64,000 nucleotides of DNA. Source: Tritonibacter mobilis. Its GTDB lineage: Bacteria; Pseudomonadota; Alphaproteobacteria; Rhodobacterales; Rhodobacteraceae. The notes below the pieces were generated by a model. That model was given only the letters and a program-made list of their open reading frames with translations. It searched no databases and had not been told where the DNA came from. A program made the translations under genes and the position numbers. The stretch lies in NCBI RefSeq assembly GCF_001681715.1, contig NZ_LNWY01000008.1, positions 58,036 through 122,035 on the forward strand, given 5' to 3'. Position 1 is the first letter of the stretch. Each line of letters begins with the position of its first letter. This document shows, piece after piece, positions 25,442 through 32,991 of the stretch.

Positions 25442-26102
25442 TTAAGTCCCCCTTTCACGTATTGCTACGTCGTCAAAATCCGTCATGCTCGAAATCAAGC
25501 GTCTAGTCGCGGGGTCGTGTCCATAGCACTCCAAGAACAAAGCGCAGGCTTCCCGCGCGGCATCATCTGCGCCGCGCCGCAAGCGCTCATAGGTTCGCCA
25601 GTGCATCCCTTTGGGTTTGCCCTCCGGGAAGTCAAAAATTCCACCATGCCAACCAAGGCGCGCCCGCAGTCGCTCGCAACGCCGCGCTGCGCGATCAGGG
25701 GCATCTTCTTGCTGAGAAGGGTAAGCAACGCCGACATGCGAATACAGCGCCCCCATACAGCTTGGCTGCGCGGCTTCCACAACCTTTTGCTGGGCAACGG
25801 AACCAAGGGCGTTCGCCTCCGAACTGGCAAGAGGTCCAATCCATCAAGACTGCGTAATCAAAGCCCCTAAACTCTGTGCCGGGTGATCGGCTGCGATAGA
25901 TCAGGCGCAAGGTGTGACGTGTTTCGATCTGCACTTCAATGGACGCAGTTACTTCCTCGCCAACCCTCCACTGCCAATGAAACCGGGTTGCAGGCCGCAA
26001 CAGTCCATCGCGTGCCCAGCGCCGGATATCCAGCGCCCGCAAGCTATCGGTCGCGTCCTTTGCTGAGAATGGGTTGCGAGTGTGGCGACCGTGAGTGACC
26101 AT
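25442..26102 (-). pseudogene. Frameshifted gene for a phage/island-type protein with a CxxC zinc-ribbon-like segment
   Basis: Two reading frames carry the two halves of one protein. The first half (from ATG 26102) begins MVTHGRHTRNPFSAKDATDSL and reaches 'GERPWFRCPAKGCGSRAAKLYGGAVFACRRC'. The second half, in another frame, continues 'VAYPSQQEDAPDRAARR' to 'KPKGMHWRTYERLRRG' and stops at 25442. Related unnamed proteins, as I recall them, read straight through from a second CxxC pair into AYPSQ, so a few bases have been lost around 25735. The family has no assigned function and is frequent in mobile islands. It follows the tRNA gene. Confidence 0.7.
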
Positions 26103-26159
26103 TGACCTGCCTCTCTCTTTCGAAATGAATAGGGAGATTGCTTGAAAGGATTCTACTCA

Positions 26160-26519
26160 ATGCGCCTGTTACTTCTATCCGTATTGTTTCTCGCCGGATG
26201 CGCGAGCCAAGTTATGCAAGGATACGTGGGGAAACCGATTTCGGAAGCTATTCTGGATTACGGCCCCCCCTCGCATACGCTTGACCTGTCGGACGGTCGC
26301 CGAGCTTTCCAATGGAAAAGGACCAATAGCGGGATGTTTCCCACGACGTCGCCAACATCCGCCACGATTTATGGGGCGGGAGGATCTGCAACCGTTCTTG
26401 GCTCCACAACAACATACGTTCCCTATTCCAATGACTGCGTTTACACGCTTACGGCTGTGAGGCAGGGGCGGGACTATATCGTTGATGGTTTCCGTCAGCC
26501 GTCATTGGAATGTGAGTAA
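26160..26519 (+). CDS. Small predicted outer-membrane lipoprotein, function unknown
   Basis: 119 residues from ATG 26160 (AAAGGA upstream; an in-frame ATG at 26142 would spoil the signal). The lipobox LAGC gives Cys near residue 15 after a short hydrophobic signal. The mature part contains 'GYVGKPISEAILDYGPPSHTLDLSDGRRAFQWK', the layout of small lipoproteins with a SmpA/BamE-like beginning (G-x-P-x-x-x-x-x-x-x-x-G-x-P). Two further cysteines near the C-terminus could form a disulfide. It lies alone between remnants. Confidence 0.75.
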   Translation: MRLLLLSVLFLAGCASQVMQGYVGKPISEAILDYGPPSHTLDLSDGRRAFQWKRTNSGMFPTTSPTSATIYGAGGSATVLGSTTTYVPYSNDCVYTLTAVRQGRDYIVDGFRQPSLECE

Positions 26520-26737
26520 ACCGCTCTGAAGAACCTTCTGCCCATGGCTATATCTATAAATGCCCCCAAATTTTGGGTAGAGGAAACAAACGATTTTCCC
26601 GGATAGCGCCCCAATTTCTGGGGTGATAACGGCTGCGGATCGGGCCTCAATCACAGTTTCTGGGATGGTCACGCACAGATTTTGCGTGGGGGCGTTCCTT
26701 TTTCCATCTGGCAAACTCGCGGGTGGCGGGCTTTTTG

Positions 26738-26860
26738 TCAGCAGTTTGCACTTCGGTCAGCGCACAGAGTCAGGCGCGCCCGTTCCGGCGCGATTTTCTG
26801 GCATCCTCCCCATGAGTTGAACGTGTGATCTGTCCATTCGATATTTGACTGCTCAGCCAT
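26738..26860 (-). pseudogene. N-terminal remnant of a DUF5131 (phage Gp37/Gp68-like) protein
   Basis: A 40-codon frame starts MAEQSNIEWTDHTFNSWGGC, which matches the conserved start of DUF5131 proteins as I know it (xIEWTDxTFNPWxGC). The family's next cysteine block (CxxCYAE) is missing, the frame diverges after 'KIAPERAR' and stops. Intact members are about 250 residues or more with radical-SAM-like cysteines, so this is a truncated copy. Confidence 0.7.
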
Positions 26861-27020
26861 GGAATTTTCCTAGTTCTGCATTGAGTGACAGGATCTGCTC
26901 TGCCTGCTCGGTGGCTTTTCGGGCAACGTCTTCAAGCTGCATCGCAAGCCTGTCTCGCTCGACCACCAGTGCCCTCATGCGCTGTGCGTCTTGGTGGTGG
27001 GTGACTGCCGCGCCACCCAT
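26853..27020 (-). CDS. 55-residue coiled-coil protein upstream of the DUF5131 remnant
   Basis: Frame MGGAAVTHHQDAQRMRALVV continuing as an unbroken amphipathic, Glu/Arg/Gln-rich helix (heptads in 'LAMQLEDVARKATEQAEQILSLNAEL'). Its TGA overlaps the start of the DUF5131 remnant by the sequence ATGGCTGA, the sort of coupling seen in phage-like operons. No clear Shine-Dalgarno sequence is seen. It could itself be the end of a longer lost gene, because the IS element begins 55 bp upstream. Confidence 0.45.
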   Translation of the reverse strand: MGGAAVTHHQDAQRMRALVVERDRLAMQLEDVARKATEQAEQILSLNAELGKFHG

Positions 27021-27075
27021 CAACAAGAAGAACTGCTAAAGATCGAGGCGGGCTGCAAACTTGACGCAGCCTTCG

Positions 27076-27628
27076 TGGTCTTCCCCCACTGAAGTGGTCC
27101 TCCGCTATGTTTAGGAAAACGGAGGAAACAGATGGCCAACAAGCGCCCTAAGCCCGAAGAGATCGGGCAAGCCCCGCCTCGCTTCCATGGGCGTGAGTGA
27201 GGAGATGGCAGGTCGTATCAATGCCCAGATGAGGATCCATGTCGATGCCCGTGACGACGGATAATTCTGCGATGGTGCTCCGAAAAGAAGATCGAATGGC
27301 ATTACATCGCGCCAAGCAAGCCGATGCAGAACGGCTTCGTCGAGAGTTCCAATGGTCGGATGCGCGATGAGCTGCTCAATGGGACCATGTTCTGCAACTC
27401 GGCTCGCGCGCGTGTTGTGATCGCTGACTGGGCCGCCGACTACAACACAGAGCGATCGCATTCGGCCGTGGATTACCAGACCCCGGCTGGCTACGCGCTG
27501 GCCCTCACCATCGCAATCGCCCACCCCGCTGCGCGAGATGAAAGCTCCGCGCGTCGGGCGATTTCTTAACCTGCGTAAATACCAACCGGGCTCCGGTCGC
27601 GGCTGGATGAAAATTCAGTGGCAGGTCA
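27076..27628 (+). mobile_element. Internally deleted IS3-family (IS511/IS407-like) element
   Basis: The left end starts TGGTCTTCCCCCACTGAAG and the right end reads TTCAGTGGCAGGTCA; both share CCACTGAA as inverted repeat. OrfA begins at 27132 (MANKRPKPEEI) but breaks off after about 11 codons. From 27262 the C-terminal 110 residues of the OrfB DDE integrase are present ('[31 protein letters not shown]', '[20 protein letters not shown]'). The middle of the element, including most catalytic residues, is missing, so it cannot transpose on its own. Confidence 0.85.
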
Positions 27629-27668
27629 CTCAGAGGAGTGTCCCCTGCGCCTCGTCTTAGATTTTGTA

Positions 27669-29048
27669 TTATGTATCAGGGAACTGAGGACTTCCAGACC
27701 AGCATGGCACGTTTAAAGGAATATCGCCGTCGGACTGCGGATGGCTTTTGGCCAGAAGCCAGGATTTTGCTGCGCTTCCGGAGTCTGCGGGACAATCGCC
27801 AACAGAACGCCCCAGCGATATGAAGCCGGCCACCAACGCGGAGGCCGCAGACGTTCCCCCGAACCGGCTGAAATAGGATCCGTACTCGCGCAAGGAGCCA
27901 TCCAATGACGCACCGGCAAACGGGCTGCCGGAATACCCTGCGGGGCCGGGGACGTCGGTGCTGATCACGTCAAAGCTTGAGAACTTGTCATTGTCGGTGC
28001 TTGGGGGCACTCCGATGGGGTCGTATTCGGGATTCCGTTCGTCAAGACGCACCTGACTGGCATCGAAGGCCTCGGCATCGTTGCTGGGGGCGAATACGGT
28101 GATACCCTGACGCCCGGAATAGCTGCTGAGAAAGCCTTTGGCGTTGATCGCCCCGACCGAGATGATGCCATTGTGTTCGGTGGCCAGATTGGCAGGGTAG
28201 ATCGCGCCTTCTTCATTGGCGTTGCCAGCGGCGCAGACGATCGGCCTGTTTTGTGAGATATTAACAATGAGTTCCGCCAGTTCGCTCCACATGTCGTCAT
28301 GGACCGGAGAAGCAGCCACCTGCCGAACTAGATCCTTGATGTTGTGACTGCCCAGCATCACATCACCCAGTTCCGGTACTACCCGACTGGGGTCTGAGAT
28401 CGTGCGCGGCAGCAGGATCACATCGGCCTGAATGAGTTCCGCATATAAAAAGGCAAGGATCATGCCCTCTGGTTCGGGATCAAAATTGGTGGAGATCTGG
28501 ACAATTTCGCACATCGGATCGACACCGGAATAGGGCAGAGCGAGCGGCTCAGTCTCGCCGGACGCAAGGCGTTTTTCGGTGATGCAGGGACGGGCGCCGA
28601 CAAGACCAGCAATACAGGTTCCGTGACCCGAAAAATCGGGTAGCGTGCAGGGCTGAACCCTATTGTTATGGGCCGCGCTTCCGTTGGATAGCCTGTCGGT
28701 GAACTCGGTTAGCAGGCGTACAGAATGTGGTAACCCATCAGCGATGTTGGTGTCCCAGTCCAAATCGAGCGTATCCAGCGCGCCACGATAGGGAAAAGAG
28801 CCAAGGCGTGCAGAAAAGAAGTCGATTGAAAGCGCTGTGTTGATCGTGTTCTTCAGGTTGGGGTGCTCTGGTGCGACAGATGTGTCAATCACCGCCACAC
28901 GCGTCGGTTTCTGAGGCGGTGTCGGTGTCCAACCGAGGGGCGCGTTCCGGGCATCCAGAACACCCAGTGTTTTCAAGTGCCACAGCGCGTCATAGTGCGG
29001 ATAGTTTTCCTGCCCGGTGACGGTCAGATCGGTTTCAGTTTGTCCCAT
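27669..29048 (-). CDS. Subtilisin-family (S8) serine protease, cytoplasmic-type
   Basis: 459 residues from ATG 29048, which overlaps the stop of the upstream phosphatase gene (TAATG). The catalytic triad is complete: Asp55 in 'RVAVIDTSV', His142 in 'FSGHGTCIAGLVG' and Ser400 in 'FGGTSAASALVAG'; the oxyanion Asn is in 'CAAGNANEEG'. No signal peptide or prodomain is visible, unlike secreted subtilases. Long insertions lie between Asp and His. Co-transcribed with a PAP2 phosphatase, and one of two subtilases in this 8-kb cluster. It may process a peptide encoded nearby (inference). The gene ends 41 bp from an IS remnant. Confidence 0.88.
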   Translation of the reverse strand: MGQTETDLTVTGQENYPHYDALWHLKTLGVLDARNAPLGWTPTPPQKPTRVAVIDTSVAPEHPNLKNTINTALSIDFFSARLGSFPYRGALDTLDLDWDTNIADGLPHSVRLLTEFTDRLSNGSAAHNNRVQPCTLPDFSGHGTCIAGLVGARPCITEKRLASGETEPLALPYSGVDPMCEIVQISTNFDPEPEGMILAFLYAELIQADVILLPRTISDPSRVVPELGDVMLGSHNIKDLVRQVAASPVHDDMWSELAELIVNISQNRPIVCAAGNANEEGAIYPANLATEHNGIISVGAINAKGFLSSYSGRQGITVFAPSNDAEAFDASQVRLDERNPEYDPIGVPPSTDNDKFSSFDVISTDVPGPAGYSGSPFAGASLDGSLREYGSYFSRFGGTSAASALVAGFISLGRSVGDCPADSGSAAKSWLLAKSHPQSDGDIPLNVPCWSGSPQFPDT

Positions 29049-29896
29049 TAGAGCCACTCCGCTTGGGCTGCGAGCATTTGCTTCTTGCAGACTTTTTCAA
29101 GCACCGGCGCGATCATACGAGCCAATTGATATCCGGCCTGCGTATCGCAGGCATAATGCAGTCCGGCCCATTCACGATTTTCCGCAATGCGTCGGGCGCT
29201 GTTGAATAGCTCAGAACTTGCAGGATGTTCTGGCAAGATCCGAGAGAACAAAAACGCGATCGAAAATGACTGGAAGGAATGGTTTGACGGATAGGATTGA
29301 TGCGGCGGATTGGGCAGAAGCGGGCGCAGACGCGGCTCGATCTGATTGGGGCGTAACACGTTATAGCGGTCCTTGTAGCGCAATCCGATTTCATCGGTTA
29401 GGGCGAGGATAAGGTAGAAAAGCCCTTCGGTGGCGTCATACCCCCCCAGTTCCTCAATACCCAAAGGGCGCAGATAGCCCGAAAGTTCGATATTGGCCTC
29501 GCGGAGAATCTCTGCTTCGCGCCCGGACTCTTGGGGAGTGGTACGCAGGGCTTGTTTGACCAGAAGATCAAGAGCATGTCGGCGTAACCCTTCGGCATTG
29601 GGTGGCAAAGGCAAAGGCAAATCCTGCCACTCTGACCGTAGATCATGCAGAAGTTCACGTTCTTTCCACGGTTCTTGCAGCGCGGCACCGGCGGCGTTGT
29701 TCAGAGATCTGTTGCGGTTGCGGTTCCTGTTGCGATTTCTGTTTCTATTGCGATTTAATGATAACAGCGACAGGGTCGCGCCTGCGATCGCTGCGGCGTC
29801 AGGGTTGTCGACCGGCGCTTCGGCCTGATCGTCAAGGCGCAGGCCCGTGGAGGTCACGGTGAACCGGTGCTGGGTTAAAATATCCTGAATACTCAA
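29048..29896 (-). CDS. PAP2 / vanadium-haloperoxidase superfamily phosphatase with (Asn-Arg)8 run
   Basis: 282 residues. All three PAP2 motifs are present: K175-x6-R182-P183 ('KDRYNVLRP'), P203-S-N-H206 (canonical PSGH, Gly replaced by Asn) and R241-x5-H247-x3-D251 ('REWAGLHYACD'). The family removes phosphate from small molecules or lipids, or binds vanadate as haloperoxidase. Residues 48-63 are eight Asn-Arg pairs in a low-complexity linker before the catalytic domain. No signal peptide or membrane helix is visible, so it seems soluble. It is translationally coupled to the subtilase and follows the SARP-like regulator by 12 bp. Confidence 0.85.
   Translation of the reverse strand: MSIQDILTQHRFTVTSTGLRLDDQAEAPVDNPDAAAIAGATLSLLSLNRNRNRNRNRNRNRNRSLNNAAGAALQEPWKERELLHDLRSEWQDLPLPLPPNAEGLRRHALDLLVKQALRTTPQESGREAEILREANIELSGYLRPLGIEELGGYDATEGLFYLILALTDEIGLRYKDRYNVLRPNQIEPRLRPLLPNPPHQSYPSNHSFQSFSIAFLFSRILPEHPASSELFNSARRIAENREWAGLHYACDTQAGYQLARMIAPVLEKVCKKQMLAAQAEWL
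29708..29755 (-). repeat. 48-bp in-frame repeat encoding (Asn-Arg)8
   Basis: Eight 6-bp units encode Asn-Arg with mixed codons (AAT or AAC for Asn; CGC, AGA or AGG for Arg). The varied codons argue against very recent slippage and for selection on the dipeptide pattern, although only synonymous differences between units are seen. Confidence 0.85.
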
Positions 29897-29908
29897 TGGT
29901 GTCTCCCT

Positions 29909-31633
29909 TTAAGTAAACTTCTTGATCGTTGAAATCAGGTCTGTTTCAGTGCCTTTTTGAACAAGGCGAAAACGAGCTTTTTGAACTTCTGGATCGGCGA
30001 AATCGGGGTCGCGTAGAAGGAGCGTTTCGTAAGTGCTACGCGCTTCGTCTTCTCGGTCCAGTCTTGAGAGATTTACGAGCAGATATCGCATGGCAGCCGC
30101 AAATTTGGGTTGTTTGCGCAGTGCATTGCGACTCGATGCGATGGCCAGTTGGTTCCGACCCAGCATGGTCGAGGTCATCGCGAGTGTGGTGTCGTAGCTG
30201 TAGCTCAGCGGGCTGAAGCTGCCCAAGTAGACTGCACGCTCGGCCGCCTTATGCGCGGCTTCGAAATCACCAACATACATCCGGTTCAGCGCGTAATGAT
30301 CCCACACAAATGCCTGGTTCGGGTTGAGCCTCAATGCCTTTTCCAGCAGGTCGCTGGCGAGCCCGTGTTCATGAAACACATAACCCATTGCATGTGCCAA
30401 ACAGGCCAGTGAAATTGAATTAAACGGGTTGCCGCTCAGTGCGCCGCGGGCCAGCGCGTCCGTGGCATTCACATCGCGAGGACCAAGCACGCCAAGGTTC
30501 TCGCCCACTTTGAAGCTGGTCGCATAGGCGCGCATGGCATCGAACAGACCCGATGAGGTCTTATCGGCATGATCACGCAACATGGCCTCGGCGTTTTCCA
30601 AAGCGCGATCGTCAAGTCGAAACATCATGTTCAGCGCCGACATGGCGGCGACCATGGGCTTGGGTTGTTCCGTGAAATCTGATTTCAGGCGTCGTTCGAA
30701 ATGCCGCGAAATGCGGTCGACATTCTGATTGATGAAACCCGCAAGCACGTAACTGTCATACGTCAGCGCCTCATTAACGCTGGTCTGAATGGACTGGCTC
30801 CACTCCAAAGCCATGTTTTTGGCTGAGTAAAAGAAGAACGTGAGTGTCAGAGAATGACGGATTTGAAGTGCCCGCACGCGCAGCAGATAATCGGTGTTGC
30901 CAGCGCTGAGCAGCCCATCGGATGGGCCACTTGAGTCGCGCAGGTCGTAAATGTCGAGCGGATGCAACTCTCTGAGGTTTTGGACAATCCCCTCAACGAG
31001 GTGATCGGCGATAAACGCTGTGTCGGCACCACACCCTTGCTGTATGTTCGGCATGACGCCAACGCAAAGACGGGCCTCGGGGGCCGTTTCACTGAAGGCT
31101 GCGACCGAGGGTTGTTCAGGCGGTAGGGCGGTGTGAGGCAGTTGCGCGACTTGTTCAAAGAGATCTGCTGCGCGATTGCGCCAAGCTTGACGTTCCAGCA
31201 GCAACCAGTCCTCGAACTCTTCATCCGCCACGTCAATCCCTTCAAGAAGATCGGTTTCAGCCGTTACTCTGAGGGCCGTGAACGTGTTAATGTCCGTTTC
31301 GATATTGCGTATGTCGATCCAGACTGCATCGCGCCGGAGCATGATGGCATGCCGGTCCACTTCGAACATCGCATCAAAAAGCCCACCTAGATCACGGCGC
31401 AGTTCGAACAGAAGTTGACGCAGGCTTGTCGAGGATTTTCGCTCGCAGCTTTCGCTCCAGAGTTTGTCGCGCAGCCACACACGCGTGCGCTGACACCGTG
31501 GTGCCAATGCCAACAGAGCCAAAAGCGCGCAGGCCTTTTTACTGCGCGGCGTCACCGTGTTCCCGGCCCCATCACTCAATCGGAGGGGGCCGATCACAAA
31601 AAGCTTAGCTACGATTTGTGTTGGCGTCGGCAT
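29909..31633 (-). CDS. SARP-like (OmpR-type winged helix + BTAD/TPR) transcriptional regulator
   Basis: 574 residues from ATG 31633 (MPTPTQIVAKLFVIGPLRL). A winged helix of the SARP kind is at residues 10-100 ('TPRSKKACALLALLALAP', 'RTRVWLRDKLW', 'STSLRQLLFELRRDL'), followed by a helical BTAD-like region and TPR-like repeats to the C-terminus ('PNQAFVWDHYALNRMYVGDFEAAHKAAERAV'). In-frame starts at 31801 or 31819 would add about 60 low-complexity residues and cannot be excluded. It is probably the activator of the downstream phosphatase-subtilase pair (12-bp gap). SARP regulators often control specialised-metabolite and peptide clusters. Confidence 0.8.
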   Translation of the reverse strand: MPTPTQIVAKLFVIGPLRLSDGAGNTVTPRSKKACALLALLALAPRCQRTRVWLRDKLWSESCERKSSTSLRQLLFELRRDLGGLFDAMFEVDRHAIMLRRDAVWIDIRNIETDINTFTALRVTAETDLLEGIDVADEEFEDWLLLERQAWRNRAADLFEQVAQLPHTALPPEQPSVAAFSETAPEARLCVGVMPNIQQGCGADTAFIADHLVEGIVQNLRELHPLDIYDLRDSSGPSDGLLSAGNTDYLLRVRALQIRHSLTLTFFFYSAKNMALEWSQSIQTSVNEALTYDSYVLAGFINQNVDRISRHFERRLKSDFTEQPKPMVAAMSALNMMFRLDDRALENAEAMLRDHADKTSSGLFDAMRAYATSFKVGENLGVLGPRDVNATDALARGALSGNPFNSISLACLAHAMGYVFHEHGLASDLLEKALRLNPNQAFVWDHYALNRMYVGDFEAAHKAAERAVYLGSFSPLSYSYDTTLAMTSTMLGRNQLAIASSRNALRKQPKFAAAMRYLLVNLSRLDREDEARSTYETLLLRDPDFADPEVQKARFRLVQKGTETDLISTIKKFT

Positions 31634-32076
31634 AGACCGAGTATGTGGAGAATCTGGTGCATTTGGAAGAGAAGAGGGACTAGTGTGCGTCCTTGTGATC
31701 GCGGCGCAGGCCCCACCTGTTGAGGAAAGGCTAGGCTGTGAAAAGGACGACTTTCCGTTTACGTTTAAGGCGTATTCCAATGGTTTCGTGTTCAAAAGCA
31801 TTTTCCACTTCCCGCCCAAATGCAGGAATCACCCTGCCAAGGCTGGCGTTAGTGAAGCGTTAACGTATTGGAGCCTAGAGCGTTAGGCGCTGATGCAGAC
31901 ACTCTGCAGACGATGCGAAGCAGTGCGCGCATGTTACCGCCAATTCCTTGATCGTACGGAGTAATTCCCTCGCATGATGCGTGAAGCTTACGCTGGGTAA
32001 GCTTCACGGCGAGCTAACGCGGCTCCGCCATCATGGACGCGTTTTAAAGATTTCGATTTTCTGCGGGGATCACACC
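31634..32076. other. 443-bp divergent intergenic region between SARP-like and LuxR-type genes
   Basis: If the SARP-like gene starts at 31633 this region is non-coding; if it starts at 31801-31819 the first 170-190 bp belong to that gene. The rest contains a strong inverted repeat (31981-32007) and presumably promoters for both regulators. No other gene is seen. Confidence 0.6.
31981..32007. promoter_or_regulatory. 11-bp perfect inverted repeat upstream of the LuxR-type gene
   Basis: GTGAAGCTTAC (31981-31991) and GTAAGCTTCAC (31997-32007) are exactly complementary around the loop GCTGG. It has no T-run, so it is more likely an operator dyad or leader hairpin than a terminator. It lies 69 bp before the start codon at 32077. 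Confidence 0.6.
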
Positions 32077-32751
32077 ATGAAAGTTTTATTAGTGTCTCGA
32101 AATTCGTTTTTCACATCTGCTTTGGGCGCCGTATTGGAGCAAGATGGCATTCGCTTCTCCATCTCGACCGAGAGCTTTCTAACGCTGTGCAAATGCAGGG
32201 GCAATGCGGTCGGCACCGCCGATGTTCTTGTGATGGATGTGGGGGAAGGATTGTCCGAAGTGACATTTGGGGCGTTAGCGAAGCTGCATCAAGATCAACC
32301 GCGATTGCGATCCATGTTGGTGGTGCCGGGCTTCGATGCGGCGCAGTTGGCACGAATATTTGCGAGCGGGCCTGTCGGATGCGTTCAGTCTAGCGCGCCG
32401 CTTTCGACGTTTCCGCAATATGTGCGACTGGTGGCAGAAGGTCAGCGTGTCCTTCCTGATGGGGCAGCTGATGTTCTGCACCGGCTTGTCCAAAGTACCC
32501 GTCCACTGGCGAATTTTCGGTCGATCAAGACGGGTTTGACCCAACGTGAAACACAGGTATTGGGGCAGTTGTTGCGCGGGGCACCCAATAAAGAGATTGC
32601 CCGCGTGCTGAGTGTACCGCTCACGACAGTGAAGAGCGATGTGAAATCAATTATGCAAAAAACTGGTGCTGCGAACCGCACAGCACTGGCGGTTTCAGCG
32701 GTTCAGGCGGGAGTGATGCAAGTGGAACAGGCGACGTTGCACTGTGCGTGA
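32077..32751 (+). CDS. LuxR-type HTH regulator with receiver-like N-terminal domain
   Basis: 224 residues from ATG 32077 (CGGGGATC upstream). The N-terminal half 'MKVLLVSRNSFFTSALGAVLEQDG' resembles a response-regulator receiver, but a standard phospho-acceptor is not clear ('ADVLVMDVGEGLSE' supplies an Asp at about the right strand). The C-terminal GerE domain reads 'LTQRETQVLGQLLRGAPNKEIARVLSVPLTTVKSDVKSIMQKTG'. No histidine kinase is next to it. It is divergent from the SARP-like gene and convergent with the second subtilase, and is likely a second regulator of the cluster. Confidence 0.85.
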   Translation: MKVLLVSRNSFFTSALGAVLEQDGIRFSISTESFLTLCKCRGNAVGTADVLVMDVGEGLSEVTFGALAKLHQDQPRLRSMLVVPGFDAAQLARIFASGPVGCVQSSAPLSTFPQYVRLVAEGQRVLPDGAADVLHRLVQSTRPLANFRSIKTGLTQRETQVLGQLLRGAPNKEIARVLSVPLTTVKSDVKSIMQKTGAANRTALAVSAVQAGVMQVEQATLHCA

Positions 32752-32780
32752 GCCATCCGGTATATGCTGAGATCGCAGCG

Positions 32781-32905
32781 GCGAGGCGAGGCTCTGCCTC
32801 GTGCTCCGGGATATTTGGAGTTAGAAGAAACGTGCTGCCTCTAATCTCTTCTAACGGCAAATATCCTCGGGTGAATTGGCCATAGGCCAAGAGGGGCGAA
32901 GCCCT
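32781..32905. repeat. Pair of inverted rhodobacterial-type extragenic elements
   Basis: The first copy reads GAGGCTCTGCCTCGTGCTCC then GGGATATTTGGAGTTAGAAG (to 32826). The second is inverted: CTTCTAACGGCAAATATCCTC (from 32848), followed by GGGGCGAAGCCCC-like sequence near 32892. Each pairs a GC-rich 'GGCTCTGCC' hairpin with a 'GATATTTGxxxTTAGAAG' tail, a motif I recall as frequent between genes in Rhodobacteraceae. Between convergent genes it may terminate transcription both ways. Confidence 0.5.
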
Positions 32906-32991
32906 TTATCGTCTGCGACGAAGAAAGCCACGAAATCTCCGCATGGATGAGCCATGCGGAGTGTGGTTGCCCGTGGCCTTGAGGTAATGCA

